A stretch of DNA of 64,000 nt from Micromonospora ureilytica (GCF_015751765.1 NZ_JADOTX010000001.1:4712001-4776000), one strand, 5' to 3'. Positions 36,751 to 46,079 are shown, counted from the first letter of the stretch. Translations and numbers: made by a program. Notes: generated by a model not told the origin, from the sequence alone.

Positions 36751-37661
36751 CAGAAGTAGCCCTCCCGCTTGCGGTCCTCCATGGCGGCCTCACTGACCCG
36801 GTCGTCACCACGGGTGGCGCCGCGCTCGGTGATCCGGGTGGCCGCCACCTCCTCGATGACCTTCTCCACGGTGTCCGCGTCGGAACGGACCGCGGCGGTG
36901 CTGGAGGCGTCGCCGACGGTGCGGTAGCGCACCTGCGCCTTGAACCGCTCCTCACCCGCACGGGGGCGGAAGAACTCGTTGACGGCGTAGAACATGCCGT
37001 CCCGTTCGATCACCTCGCGCTCGTGCGCGTAGTAGATCGAGGGCAGCGGGATGCGTTCCTGGGCGATGTAGTGCCAGACGTCCAGCTCGGTCCAGTTGGA
37101 CAGCGGGAAGGCCCTGATCGACTCGCCCGGGTGGTGCCGGCCGTTGTACAGCGACCACAGCTCCGGCCGCTGGTTCTTCGGGTCCCACTGACCGAACTCG
37201 TCGCGGAAGCTGAAAACCCGCTCCTTCGCCCGGGCCTTCTCCTCGTCCCGGCGGGCGCCACCGAACAGCGCGTCGAAGCGGTGCTTCTCCACCGCGTCCA
37301 GCAGCACCGGTGTCTGGATCCGGTTGCGCATGCCGTCAGCGGACTCCCGGACCATGCCGCGAGCCAGGGCCTCCGGCACGCTCGCCACCACGAGCTGCAA
37401 CCCCAACTCGGCAACCCGTTGGTCGCGGTATTCCAGGACCTCGGGGAAGTTGTGCCCGGTGTCGACGTGCATGACCGGGAAGGGGACGTTGGCCGGGGCG
37501 AACGCCTTCTGCGCCAGCCGCAGCATGACGATCGAGTCCTTGCCACCGGAGAAGAGCAGCACCGGGCGTTCCATCTCGGCGACGACCTCGCGCATCACGA
37601 AGATGCTCTCCGCTTCCAGGGCGTCCAGGTGGGACACCTGGTACGCCGCGGGGGTGGTCAT
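36750..37661 (-). CDS. cysD: Sulfate adenylyltransferase subunit CysD
   Basis: 303 residues from the ATG at 37661. The PP-loop SGGKDSIVMLRLA near 43 marks the PAPS-reductase/ATP-sulfurylase fold, and the C-terminus has the family [32 protein letters not shown] segment. It catalyses adenylation of sulfate together with CysN. cysQ lies 75 bases upstream on the same strand, giving a cysQ-cysD-cysN operon. No cysC or cysH is in the window, so the rest of the assimilation pathway is elsewhere. Confidence 0.95.
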   Translation of the reverse strand: MTTPAAYQVSHLDALEAESIFVMREVVAEMERPVLLFSGGKDSIVMLRLAQKAFAPANVPFPVMHVDTGHNFPEVLEYRDQRVAELGLQLVVASVPEALARGMVRESADGMRNRIQTPVLLDAVEKHRFDALFGGARRDEEKARAKERVFSFRDEFGQWDPKNQRPELWSLYNGRHHPGESIRAFPLSNWTELDVWHYIAQERIPLPSIYYAHEREVIERDGMFYAVNEFFRPRAGEERFKAQVRYRTVGDASSTAAVRSDADTVEKVIEEVAATRITERGATRGDDRVSEAAMEDRKREGYF

Positions 37662-37736
37662 GACACCGGCTCGATTCGCTCGCTCATCCGATTTCCAGAC
37701 CTTTCCGGTCGGGCATGTCAAGAAAGTTCGCTCAGG

Positions 37737-38567
37737 TTACCCGGAATGTCTCTGCAGCGCTGCAAGCAACCGGGTGGCGAGATCCTTGCGACAGACCAAC
37801 AGGTCGGGCAGGCGCGGATCCGCCTCGTTGTATTTCAGCGCAGAACCGTCGATCCGGGAAGCGTGCAGTCCGGTGGCCGTCGCCACAGCGATCGGGGCCG
37901 CCGAGTCCCACTCGTACTGCCCACCTGCGTGGATGTACGCGTCCACCTCGCCGGTGACCACGGCAGCGATTTTCGCTCCGGCCGAGCCCATCGGCACCAG
38001 GTGCGCCCCGACGTCCTCGGCCAGATCGGTCAGGAAGACCGGCGGCCGGCTCCGGCTCGCCGCCAGGCGGATCTTCCGCTCGCCGGCCGCCGCCGCCTCC
38101 ACAGTCATCGGCGGGTACGCCGGCGGGTAGTCCGTGCCCAGCACCCGGTCCTGCGCCGGCAGCCCCACCGCCCCGGCGACCAGCCCGTGCGGACTCGGCG
38201 CGTTACGCGCCCAGAGCGCCACGTGCACCGCCCAGTCCGAGCGGCCCTCCTCGGCGAACTCCCGGGTGCCGTCCAACGGGTCGACGATCCACACCCGGTC
38301 CGCGTTCAACCGCGACACCGCTCCGGTGTTCACCTCCGCGGCCCAGGCCAACCGCGAGCCCTCGTCCTCCTCGGAGAGCACCGCGTCACCCGGACGCCAC
38401 TTCGCCAACTCGGTGCGGATCAGGTCGTGCGACACCTTGTCCCCGGCCGACTTCAGCGCGCCGGCGTCGGCGAAGCCCATCTCCGTGCGCAGGTCGAGCA
38501 GCGCCTGCCCGGCCCGGGAAGCCAACCACCGGGCGAACGCGCCATCGATCATCGGAGGACTGCTCAT
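37737..38567 (-). CDS. cysQ: 3'(2'),5'-bisphosphate nucleotidase
   Basis: 276 residues from the ATG at 38567 with GGGAG upstream. The inositol-monophosphatase fold shows VLSEEDEGS with metal-binding acids near 77, WIVDPLDGTREF near 102 and GGQYEWDSAAP in the second half. It removes 3'-phosphate from PAP and PAPS, relieving product inhibition of sulfate assimilation. Its place directly upstream of cysDN supports this over inositol phosphatase activity. Confidence 0.88.
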   Translation of the reverse strand: MSSPPMIDGAFARWLASRAGQALLDLRTEMGFADAGALKSAGDKVSHDLIRTELAKWRPGDAVLSEEDEGSRLAWAAEVNTGAVSRLNADRVWIVDPLDGTREFAEEGRSDWAVHVALWARNAPSPHGLVAGAVGLPAQDRVLGTDYPPAYPPMTVEAAAAGERKIRLAASRSRPPVFLTDLAEDVGAHLVPMGSAGAKIAAVVTGEVDAYIHAGGQYEWDSAAPIAVATATGLHASRIDGSALKYNEADPRLPDLLVCRKDLATRLLAALQRHSG

Positions 38568-38700
38568 CTGCCCGCTCCCGTCGCCTCGCCGCGCTGCCCG
38601 CAGGGGCATGATCCGCCGCGACTCGCGCCGCCGGTCGCGGCACGCCGAAAGGCGCAGACTACCGGCCCGCTGTTTCCGATTCGGGTACGCCCCGCCCGGC

Positions 38701-39291
38701 TCAGCTGCCGTGGTAGAGGTTCTGGGTCGGCTCCACGCCCTTGATGATCACCGACTCCACCACATCGGCAGCCCGGTCCACCAGGAAATCCAGCTCCTTG
38801 CGCTCGGCCGCGCCGAAATCCGACAGCACATAATCCGCCGGATCCTGCCGCCCCGGCGGTCGACCGACGCCGAACCGCACCCGGGCGTAGTCCTTCGTCC
38901 CCAGCGACTTCGACATCGAACGCAGGCCGTTGTGCCCGCCCTCGCCACCGCCGAACTTGATCCGCACCTGACCGAACTCGATGTCCAGCTCGTCATGCAC
39001 CGCGATCACCTGCGTGGTCGGCACCTTGTAGAACTGCGCCAACGCCGCGACCGGCCCGCCGGAGAGGTTCATGTACGTCAAGGGCTTCACGAGCACCAGC
39101 TTCGGCCCACCGAACCCCAGTCGCGCCTCGGCGACCTCGGCCACCGCCCGCTTGTGCCGGCCGAAACGCGCACTCACCCGCCCGGCCAGCAGATCAGCCA
39201 CCATGAACCCGACGTTGTGCCGGTTCCCGGCGTACTCCCGACCCGGGTTGCCCAGGCCGACCACCAACCACGGCCCCGCCTCGTCCGTCAC
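38701..39291 (-). CDS. pth: Peptidyl-tRNA hydrolase
   Basis: 196 residues from the GTG at 39291 (GAAGGGA upstream). Catalytic His lies in GNPGREYAGNRHNVGFM near 20, and KPLTYMNLSGGPV, HDELDIEFG and GGEGGHNGLRS are all conserved. It releases peptides from stalled peptidyl-tRNA. The order rplY then pth on the minus strand is the common actinobacterial arrangement. A terminator-like hairpin at 39335 separates the two. Confidence 0.95.
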   Translation of the reverse strand: MTDEAGPWLVVGLGNPGREYAGNRHNVGFMVADLLAGRVSARFGRHKRAVAEVAEARLGFGGPKLVLVKPLTYMNLSGGPVAALAQFYKVPTTQVIAVHDELDIEFGQVRIKFGGGEGGHNGLRSMSKSLGTKDYARVRFGVGRPPGRQDPADYVLSDFGAAERKELDFLVDRAADVVESVIIKGVEPTQNLYHGS

Positions 39292-39334
39292 GACCCGTCC
39301 CTTCCGACGCCCATCCCACCGACTCCCGATATGC

Positions 39335-39370
39335 CGACAGGCGCCCCCGAACATTCGGGGACGCCTGTCG
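39335..39370 (-). terminator. Hairpin terminator after rplY
   Basis: A 16-bp stem with a single mismatch (39335-39350 and 39355-39370) and an ACAT loop begins 16 bases past the rplY stop. It should reduce readthrough into pth. Confidence 0.75.
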
Positions 39371-39385
39371 CACAGTACGAACCGA

Positions 39386-40075
39386 TCAGGCCTCGGTGCG
39401 CGCCTCGGTCGTCTCGGCGCCCTCGGCGGTGTCCGCGCCCTCGGAGCCCTCGGTGGTCTCGCCGGCCTCGGCCTCGGCCTCGTCGGTGGCAGTCTCGACC
39501 TCGGGCAGCGTCGCCTCGAGCTGCTCGGCGGTCGGGGCGGCGGTGATCGACGCGACGGTCAGCTCCGAGTCGACGGCCAGCTCGACGCCGCTCGGCAGCG
39601 CGACGTCACCAGCGGTCACCAGGGTGCCCGCCTCCAGGCCCTCGATCGACGCCTCGAGGTGGTCCGGAACCTTGGTGGCGTCCGCGGTCACCGAGAGGGT
39701 GTCGTGGTCGTGCACGATCAGGGTGTCGCGGGCGGCCTCGCCGGTCAGCTGGACCGGAACGTCGACGGTGACCTTCTCGCCCCGGCGAACCAGGATCAGG
39801 TCGACGTGCTCGAAGGTGTCGCGGATCGGGTCACGCTGGATCGCCTTCGGCAGCGCCAGCACCTGGGTGCCGTCGGTGATGTCGATCGCGAAGAGCTGGT
39901 TGGCACCGCCCTTGCGGATCGCGGCGGCGAACTCCCGCGACGGCAGCGCGATGTGCTTGGGCTTCTCGCCGTGGCCGTACAGCACGGCGGGCACCTTGCC
40001 GGCCCGGCGGGTACGGCGGGCACCACCCTTGCCGAACTCGGTGCGGGGCTCGGCGCTGATCTTTACCTCGGACAC
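39386..40075 (-). CDS. rplY: 50S ribosomal protein L25 (CTC type)
   Basis: 229 residues from the GTG at 40075 with AGGAG upstream; a longer frame to 40303 has no family support. The N-terminal 5S-rRNA-binding L25 domain has EFGKGGARRTRRAGKVPAVLYG, and the second TL5/CTC beta domain ends near 185. The C-terminal ~45 residues are Glu/Thr/Ala-rich and acidic, typical of long actinobacterial versions. It binds 5S rRNA in the large subunit and is linked to general stress in some species. Confidence 0.93.
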   Translation of the reverse strand: MSEVKISAEPRTEFGKGGARRTRRAGKVPAVLYGHGEKPKHIALPSREFAAAIRKGGANQLFAIDITDGTQVLALPKAIQRDPIRDTFEHVDLILVRRGEKVTVDVPVQLTGEAARDTLIVHDHDTLSVTADATKVPDHLEASIEGLEAGTLVTAGDVALPSGVELAVDSELTVASITAAPTAEQLEATLPEVETATDEAEAEAGETTEGSEGADTAEGAETTEARTEA

Positions 40076-40340
40076 GGGGAAACTCCTGATGCTTTTCGCT
40101 GCGGCGGCTTGTCGTCTAACGGTGCTGGGGCGAGGGGCTCGCTGGGGCTCATGCGTCATGAACGACTGCCCGGAGCACCGCGTCGATGACGGTGCCTCCG
40201 TGCGGCGCTTTTCAGCGGCCCGCCGGGCACCCTCGCCGTGGCAACCGCACCAGTCTACCCGAGCTGTTTCCAGGGTTTCCGGCAGTCCCCGATCACGGCT
40301 CAAGACCGGCGCGTCGGTGGTGCTCCCACCAGCGTGCCGG

Positions 40341-40401
40341 CCCCGTTTCCACCAGTTTGCCAGCCCCGCCCCCGCCAGCGTGTCGAGTGGCGGAAACGGG
40401 G
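40341..40401 (-). terminator. Possible terminator after prs
   Basis: CCCCGTTTCC (40341-40350) pairs perfectly with GGAAACGGGG (40392-40401), with partial pairing inwards, starting eight bases past the prs stop. It lies in the 333-base gap 40076-40408, which otherwise shows only the rplY leader and no supported gene. Confidence 0.45.
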
Positions 40402-40408
40402 CTCAGGC

Positions 40409-41389
40409 TCAGCTCAGGCCACCGAAGAGGGTGGTCACCGAGCCGTCGTCGAAGACCTCCCGGATCGCCCGCGCCAGCAGCGGCGCGATCGACAACACGG
40501 TGAGCTTGTCCAACTGCTTCTCCGGCGGGAGCGGCAGGGTGTTCGTCACCACGATCTCGCTGATCGAGCTGTTCTTCAGCCGCTCGGTGGCCGGGTCGGA
40601 CAGCAGCGCGTGGGTGGACGCGACAACGATCTCCGCAGCGCCCGACTCCTTGAGGATGTCGGCGGCCTTGGCGATCGTGCCCCCGGTGTCGATCATGTCG
40701 TCGACGATCAGGCAGACCCGGCCCTCCACCTCACCGACCACCCGGTTCGCCACGACCTGGTTCGGCTTCATCGGGTCACGGGTCTTGTGGATGAACGCCA
40801 GCGGGCAGCCGCCCAGCCGGTCGGTCCACCGCTCGGCCACCCGCACCCGGCCCGAATCCGGAGCCACCACTGTCATCGGCCGGCCGGCGTACTTGTGCTC
40901 CACGTACTCGGCCAGGATGTCCATCGCGAAGAGGTGGTCCACCGGACCGTCGAAGAAGCCCTGGATCTGCGCGGTGTGCAGGTCGACGGTGAGGATGCGG
41001 TTCGCGCCGGCGGTCTTCAGCAGGTCCGCGACCAGGCGGGCCGAGATCGGCTCCCGGCCGCGGTGCTTCTTGTCCTGGCGCGCGTACGGGTAGAACGGCA
41101 GCACCACGGTGATGCGCTTGGCCGACCCCCGCTTCAGCGCGTCCACCATGATCAGGGTCTCCATGACCCAGGTGTTCACCCCGTGCGTGACGGACTGCAC
41201 CACGAAGGCGTCCGAACCACGTACCGAGTCCTTGAACCGTACGAAGATCTCGCCGTTGGCGAACTCGTACGCGTCGGCCGGGGTCGGCGCGACGCCGAGC
41301 ACCTCGCCGATCTCCTTGGCCAACTCCGGAAAGCCACGTCCGGAAAAGAGCATCAGGCTTTTGCGGTTTTCGGCGACGATGCTGCCCAT
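40409..41389 (-). CDS. prs: Ribose-phosphate pyrophosphokinase
   Basis: 326 residues from the ATG at 41389. It has the class I PRPP synthase signatures: LMLFSGRGFPELAKEIG at the start, VVLPFYPYARQDKKHRGREPIS with the flexible ATP loop near 97, and the PRPP-binding VCLIVDDMIDTGGTI near 218. It makes PRPP from ribose-5-phosphate and ATP for nucleotide, His and Trp synthesis. It follows glmU on the same strand, 58 bases away, as in most actinobacteria. Confidence 0.96.
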   Translation of the reverse strand: MGSIVAENRKSLMLFSGRGFPELAKEIGEVLGVAPTPADAYEFANGEIFVRFKDSVRGSDAFVVQSVTHGVNTWVMETLIMVDALKRGSAKRITVVLPFYPYARQDKKHRGREPISARLVADLLKTAGANRILTVDLHTAQIQGFFDGPVDHLFAMDILAEYVEHKYAGRPMTVVAPDSGRVRVAERWTDRLGGCPLAFIHKTRDPMKPNQVVANRVVGEVEGRVCLIVDDMIDTGGTIAKAADILKESGAAEIVVASTHALLSDPATERLKNSSISEIVVTNTLPLPPEKQLDKLTVLSIAPLLARAIREVFDDGSVTTLFGGLS

Positions 41390-41447
41390 GGGCCCGTCTG
41401 CTCCCGTTATGTCGGCGGTACCCGACCCGGTGGTGGTGGGTCGGGGA

Positions 41448-43007
41448 CTATTCGGTTGCAGTATCTCCCGCGCCGGATGCGCCGCCCACCGTCTCGGTCG
41501 CCCCGTGGATTGCCTCACTGTGGCTTGCGGCACCAGTCGTACCGGACGCACCCTTCGCGTCGCCGTCCCGCTGCGCACCCTTCGCGTCGCGGGCCCGCTG
41601 CGCCGCCTCCGCAGCGGCGGTTCCGGCGCGCCGCATGACCACCCAGCCCTCGATGTTGCGCTGGCGCGCGCGGGCGACCCCCATCGCACCTGCCGGCACG
41701 TCGTCGACGATCACCGAACCGGCCGCCGTGTACGCCCCGTCGCCCACCTCGACCGGGGCCACGAACATGTTGTCCGCACCGGTCCGCGCGTGGCTGCCGA
41801 TCACCGTGCGGTGCTTGTTGACCCCGTCGTAGTTCACGAAGACCGACGCGGCGCCGATGTTGGTCTGCTCACCGATCGTCGCGTCGCCGACGTACGTCAG
41901 GTGCGGCACCTTCGAGCCGGCGCCGATCTGCGAGTTCTTCACCTCGACGAATGTGCCGACCTTCGCCTTCTCAGCGAGCTGGGCGGCCGGCCGCAGGTAC
42001 GCGTACGGCCCGACGGTTGCGCCCGCGCCCACCTCGGCGCCGACGGCGTGGCTGCGGACCACCGACGCGGCGGGGCCGACGATCGTGTCGATCAGCGTGA
42101 CGTCCGGCCCGATCAGGGCGCCCGCGCCGACCACCGTGCCGCCGCGCAACTGGGTGTTCTGGTCGACGACCGCGTCCCGGTCCAGTGCGACGGTCACGTC
42201 GATCCAGGTGGTGGCGGGGTCGAGCAGACTCACGCCGGTGCGCATCCACGCCTCGTTGATCCGGTCGCGCAGCAGCCGGCGCAGCGTCGCCAGCTCCACC
42301 CGGTCGTTGCAGCCCAGCGTCTCGACGTGGTCCACGGCGACGTGCACCGCAACCGGCTCACCGGCCGAGCGGAGCAGGCCGAAGACGTCGGTCAGGTACT
42401 CCTCGCCCTGGTCGTTGTCGGTGGAGAGCTTGCCCAGCGCCTCGCGCAGCCGCACCGCGTCGAACGCGTAGATGCCGGCGTTGATCTCCCGGATCGCGCG
42501 CTGCGTCGGGTCGGCGTCGCGCTCCTCGACGATCTGCTCCAGGCGGCCGTCGGCGTCCCGGACGATCCGCCCGAGGCCGGTCGGGTCGGGCACCTCGGCG
42601 GCCAGCACGGTGGCCGCCGCGGCGGCCACCTCGTGCGCGGTCACCAGCGCGCCCACGGTCTCGGGGCGCAGCAGGGGCACGTCCCCGTTGATCACCACGA
42701 CCGTGCCGGCACCGTCCGGTACGGCCTCCAGCGCGATTCGCACGGCGTGCCCGGTGCCGAGCTGCTCGGCCTGGAGCACCGGCGTGGCGTCCGGGGCGAC
42801 GTCGGAGAGGTGCGCCCGGACCTGGTCGGCGCCGTGCCCCACCACGACGACTGTGCGGTCCGCGTCCAGCGGGGCGGCGGCGCTCAGCACGTGACCGAGG
42901 AGCGTCCGGCCGAGCAGGGGGTGCAGCACCTTGGGCAGTGTCGACTTCATCCTCTTGCCCTCACCGGCGGCAAGTACGACGACGGTACGGAGGTGGGGCT
43001 GGGGCAC
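41448..43007 (-). CDS. glmU: Bifunctional GlmU (GlcNAc-1-P uridylyl/acetyltransferase)
   Basis: 519 residues from the GTG at 43007. The N-terminal uridylyltransferase has VVLAAGEGKRMKSTLPKVLHPLLG near 9. The C-terminal half is a left-handed beta helix with hexapeptide repeats (GAGATVGPYAYLRPAA near 335). A ~60-residue Ala/Gly/Asp-rich, disordered tail (KGAQRDGDAKGASGT) exceeds the E. coli length and is common in actinobacteria. It acetylates GlcN-1-P and then makes UDP-GlcNAc for cell wall. tRNA-Gln lies directly upstream. Confidence 0.95.
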   Translation of the reverse strand: MPQPHLRTVVVLAAGEGKRMKSTLPKVLHPLLGRTLLGHVLSAAAPLDADRTVVVVGHGADQVRAHLSDVAPDATPVLQAEQLGTGHAVRIALEAVPDGAGTVVVINGDVPLLRPETVGALVTAHEVAAAAATVLAAEVPDPTGLGRIVRDADGRLEQIVEERDADPTQRAIREINAGIYAFDAVRLREALGKLSTDNDQGEEYLTDVFGLLRSAGEPVAVHVAVDHVETLGCNDRVELATLRRLLRDRINEAWMRTGVSLLDPATTWIDVTVALDRDAVVDQNTQLRGGTVVGAGALIGPDVTLIDTIVGPAASVVRSHAVGAEVGAGATVGPYAYLRPAAQLAEKAKVGTFVEVKNSQIGAGSKVPHLTYVGDATIGEQTNIGAASVFVNYDGVNKHRTVIGSHARTGADNMFVAPVEVGDGAYTAAGSVIVDDVPAGAMGVARARQRNIEGWVVMRRAGTAAAEAAQRARDAKGAQRDGDAKGASGTTGAASHSEAIHGATETVGGASGAGDTATE

Positions 43008-43117
43008 GACGTGGCTCCCGTCGGGACGGCGGACACTCTCGCGGTCATGCTAGCCGCGAGGCCCGGCACGGTCCCCGCTTACCCCCACCGGACCCTAAAG
43101 CGGACGTAGGTGGGCAG

Positions 43118-43189
43118 CTCGGCCGCCAGGGTTCGAACCTGAAATACGGGTACCAAAGACCCGGGTGTTGCCAATTACACCACGGCCGA
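43118..43189 (-). tRNA. tRNA-Gln (anticodon TTG)
   Basis: 72 bases fold as a tRNA on the minus strand. The acceptor arms TCGGCCG and CGGCCGA pair with discriminator G. The anticodon stem CGGGT/ACCCG carries loop CTTTGGT, giving anticodon TTG (reads CAA). The T-loop is TTCGAAC. The CCA end is not encoded. It lies upstream of glmU as in related genomes. Confidence 0.95.
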
Positions 43190-43441
43190 TCAGCGACGCG
43201 AGGACGTCGCACGAGGGATGGACATCCCGCCGCTACACCTTAGCGCCCCGGCCGTCGGATGCCAGCGCTCATCCCGCCGCACGGCGAGCGATCGATGCCG
43301 TCGGTGTTCTGAGGGTGGTCGGCCCGCACCTCGGCCGCCCGCTTCCCGGGTCGATCAGGTACCCGCCACCGGGCCCGCTGACCTGCGACTTCGAGCGGTT
43401 ACGCGAAGGCTATTCGAAACTTCCCCGTGCGATCTACGGTG

Positions 43442-43454
43442 CCGTAAGTTACGG
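43442..43454 (+). promoter_or_regulatory. Palindrome in the desaturase promoter
   Basis: CCGTAAGTTACGG has perfect 6-bp arms around one base, and half-sites recur nearby (TACGGTG at 43437 and 43450). A -10-like TAGCTT lies at 43466-43471, placing the dyad over the -35 region, as expected for a repressor site. The remaining 313-base gap 43190-43502 holds only the tRNA promoter side and no supported gene. Confidence 0.4.
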
Positions 43455-43502
43455 TGACGTAGGCGTAGCTTCGTGATCGTTACCATCCCCCTGCGAGGTC
43501 CC

Positions 43503-44468
43503 ATGTCCACTGCTCTGCTCGATTCCAACACCGCCGGACCCGGCCCCAAACCACTCACCGACGGCAGCCAGTCCCCCGGCATCCTGGCCGCCCTCTGGGC
43601 CTTCGTGGTGATCCCCTTCGTCGCCCTGCTGGTCGCCGTGCCGGTGGCGTGGGGCGGCTGGCTGGGCTGGAGCGACGTGCTCATCGGCCTGGTCTGGTAC
43701 GTCGTCTCCGGGCTCGGCATCACCGTCGGCTTCCACCGCTACTTCACCCACGGCTCGTTCAAGGCCAAGCGGTGGCTGCGGGTGACCTTGGCGGTCGCGG
43801 GTTCGCTGGCGGTGCAGGGCGAGATCATTCAGTGGGTCGCCGACCACCGGCGGCACCACGCCTTCTCCGACCTGGAGGGTGACCCGCACTCGCCGTGGCG
43901 CTTCGGCACCAGCTTCTGGGCGTTGACCCGGGGCCTGTTCCACGCACACGTGGGCTGGCTGTTCCGCCGGGAGCTGTCCAACCGGGAGCGTTTCGCACCG
44001 GACCTGATCGCCGACCGGGACATCAGCCGGGTCGATCGGCTCTTTCCCGCGCTGGTGATCATCTCGCTGCTCGGCCCGGCGCTGATCGGCGGCCTGGTGA
44101 CCTGGTCCTGGCAGGGCGCGCTTACCGCGTTCTTCTGGGCCGGGCTGGTCCGGATCGGCCTCCTGCACCACGTCACCTGGGCGATCAACTCGGTGTGCCA
44201 CGTCTACGGCGAGCGTCCGTTCGCGATGCGCCAGGGCGACCGCGCGTCGAACTTCTGGCCGCTGGCGATCCTGTCGTTCGGCGAGAGCTGGCACAACCTG
44301 CACCACGCCGACCCAACCAGCGCCCGGCACGGCGTGCTGCGCGGTCAGGTGGACATCTCCGCCCGGGTGATCTGGTTGTTCGAGAAGACCGGCGCGGCAA
44401 CGCAGGTGCGCTGGCCAAAGCCGGAGCGCCTCGCCGCCAAGCTCGTGAAGCCGGTCGCACCCCGCTGA
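43503..44468 (+). CDS. Acyl-CoA/fatty-acid desaturase
   Basis: 321 residues from the ATG at 43503 with GAGGT upstream; an earlier start at 43473 is possible. The three histidine clusters of membrane di-iron desaturases are intact: HRYFTH near 80, HRRHHAF near 117 and HNLHH near 262. About four membrane helices surround them. It introduces a double bond (probably delta-9) in acyl chains to adjust membrane fluidity. A TetR regulator follows in the same orientation 225 bases downstream and may control it. Confidence 0.92.
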   Translation: MSTALLDSNTAGPGPKPLTDGSQSPGILAALWAFVVIPFVALLVAVPVAWGGWLGWSDVLIGLVWYVVSGLGITVGFHRYFTHGSFKAKRWLRVTLAVAGSLAVQGEIIQWVADHRRHHAFSDLEGDPHSPWRFGTSFWALTRGLFHAHVGWLFRRELSNRERFAPDLIADRDISRVDRLFPALVIISLLGPALIGGLVTWSWQGALTAFFWAGLVRIGLLHHVTWAINSVCHVYGERPFAMRQGDRASNFWPLAILSFGESWHNLHHADPTSARHGVLRGQVDISARVIWLFEKTGAATQVRWPKPERLAAKLVKPVAPR

Positions 44469-44593
44469 AACCGGGCGGATGCACGGGGGTGCCGCCTGGC
44501 AGGATGGCCGGGTGACCGAGCCATGCGGGGGGACCAGGCGGCTCGGCGGACGGGGGGCCGGGCCCGATCCGGGTACGGTCGGACGGCGCGGCA

Positions 44594-44610
44594 GGGCGGT
44601 CTTACCGCCC
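44594..44610 (+). terminator. Small hairpin between desaturase and TetR genes
   Basis: GGGCGGT and ACCGCCC pair around CTT, 126 bases past the desaturase stop and 84 bases before the TetR start. It could be a weak terminator or part of the regulator's leader. Confidence 0.35.
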
Positions 44611-44693
44611 GACAGTGAGGCGACGACGTGAACGGGCACAGCGGAGGAACCATTCCACGGCAGGGCGTCACCGAGCGCCAGCGAGGCGGCGAC

Positions 44694-45395
44694 ATGCCTG
44701 AGGTCAGCGACGACGCGGGGGCGGTTGTCGGCGGCCGACGGTCGACGCCGACGGCGGCGGCACCGAAAGCCAAAGCTCCCTCCCGGGTCCGCATGTCGGC
44801 GGCCCAACGCCGGGAGCAGTTGATCGCGACCGGCCGGCAACTCTTCGCCGAGCGCGGTTTCGACGCCACCTCCATCGAGGAGGTGGCGGCCCGCGCCAAG
44901 GTCTCCAAGCCGGTGGTGTACGAGCACTTCGGTGGCAAGGAAGGGCTCTACGCGGTGGTGGTGGACCGGGAGGTCCGGGCCCTGTTGGACCGGATCACCA
45001 CGGCGTTGACCGCCGGGCATCCGCGCGAGCTACTGGAGCAGGCGGCGCTCGCCCTGCTGACCTACATCGAGGAGGAGACCAGCGGTTTCCGGGTGCTGGT
45101 CCGCGAGTCGCCGCTGATGTCCGGCACGGCCACCTTCAGCAGCGTGATGAACGACGTGGCGCACCAGGTCGAGCACATCCTGGGCGCCGAGTACAAGAGC
45201 CGCGGGTACGACCCGAAGCTCGCCGAGCTGTACTCGCAGGCGCTGGTCGGCATGGTGGCACTGACCGGCCGCTGGTGGCTGGAGGTGCGTAAGCCGCGCA
45301 AGGAGACGGTGGCGGCGCACCTCGTCAACCTCGCCTGGAACGGGTTGTCGCACCTGGAGGCGAAGCCGACGCTGATCACCGCACGGCGTCACTGA
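44694..45395 (+). CDS. TetR-family regulator
   Basis: 233 residues from the ATG at 44694 (GAGGCGG upstream); a GTG at 44628 with its own GAGG would add 22 residues. A basic, Ala-rich N-terminus precedes the helix-turn-helix: REQLIATGRQLFAERGFDATSIEEVAARAKVSKPVVYEHFGGKEGLY spans the domain. The C-terminal helices (LMSGTATFSSVMNDVAHQVEHIL) form the ligand pocket. TetR proteins near desaturases commonly repress fatty-acid genes in response to acyl-CoA, making this a candidate for the palindrome at 43442. That is inference. Confidence 0.88.
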   Translation: MPEVSDDAGAVVGGRRSTPTAAAPKAKAPSRVRMSAAQRREQLIATGRQLFAERGFDATSIEEVAARAKVSKPVVYEHFGGKEGLYAVVVDREVRALLDRITTALTAGHPRELLEQAALALLTYIEEETSGFRVLVRESPLMSGTATFSSVMNDVAHQVEHILGAEYKSRGYDPKLAELYSQALVGMVALTGRWWLEVRKPRKETVAAHLVNLAWNGLSHLEAKPTLITARRH

Positions 45396-45401
45396 CCCCG
45401 A

Positions 45402-45878
45402 TCAGCTGCGGTGCACGTCGGCCACCGGGTGCTTGCGGTGCTCCAACTCCGCCTCGGCGGACTCCGGTGGGCCGACCTTGTCGTACAGACCGGTGCCGAG
45501 CAGGATCAGGCCGAACAGCATCGACACGACCACTGTCGACATCGAGAAGTTGAGGAAGTTCGCGTCGGTCTGCAGCACCGACATCATCAGGATGCTGGTC
45601 ACCAGGAACACCACGCCGGCGGTCAGGTTCATGTAGTGGCCGAGGTTGGTGCGCCGCGAGGCCCCGATGATCAGGACGACCCCGAAGACCACCGAGGCGA
45701 GCGAGAAGGCCAGGTTGGTCCGGAGCCCGAGGGCCCAGGTGCTGGTGCGGGCAAAGAGTGGATCGCCGATCGTCTCGGCGACACCCCAGACGCCGAAGAC
45801 CAGGATGTAGACGCCGATCAGCCCGGAGAGGACCCGGTAGAGCGGCCGTGCCGGATGGTTGACCGGAAAGTGCGGCAT
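45402..45878 (-). CDS. DUF4383 membrane protein (copy A)
   Basis: 158 residues from the ATG at 45878 with a G-rich run upstream; the longer frame passes through a stem-loop element. The family start PHFPVNHPARPLYRVLSG is followed by four membrane helices (about 15-35, 55-78, 85-105 and 115-135) and a charged C-terminus. DUF4383 has no established function. It is a tandem paralogue of the next gene upstream (46080-46535). Confidence 0.85.
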   Translation of the reverse strand: MPHFPVNHPARPLYRVLSGLIGVYILVFGVWGVAETIGDPLFARTSTWALGLRTNLAFSLASVVFGVVLIIGASRRTNLGHYMNLTAGVVFLVTSILMMSVLQTDANFLNFSMSTVVVSMLFGLILLGTGLYDKVGPPESAEAELEHRKHPVADVHRS

Positions 45879-45988
45879 GCCCAGACCCCCAGATGTGACC
45901 GTTTCAGGGGAATTGTCGCCCAAGGCAGCACTAACTGTCCGCAGAACCCCAAAGCCGAAGGGGTCCGCCGAAGGCTGGACCGAGTCAG

Positions 45989-46060
45989 GTTTTCGCCGGA
46001 GCCCGAGCTGCGCAGGGATCAAGCCTGACCGCCCGGAGCAGCTCGGGCTCCGGCGAAAAC
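45989..46060 (-). repeat. Intercistronic stem-loop element, copy 2
   Basis: A perfect 23-bp inverted repeat (45989-46011 and 46038-46060) encloses a 26-base loop with the same 21-base core as copy 1 (46014-46034), read GGATCAAGCCTGACCGCC on the plus strand. CCGCAACCAA occurs at 46067-46076. It begins 20 bases past the stop of the upstream minus-strand gene, the same orientation and position as copy 1 relative to transcription. Confidence 0.88.
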
Positions 46061-46079
46061 CCACGGCCGCAACCAAAGA

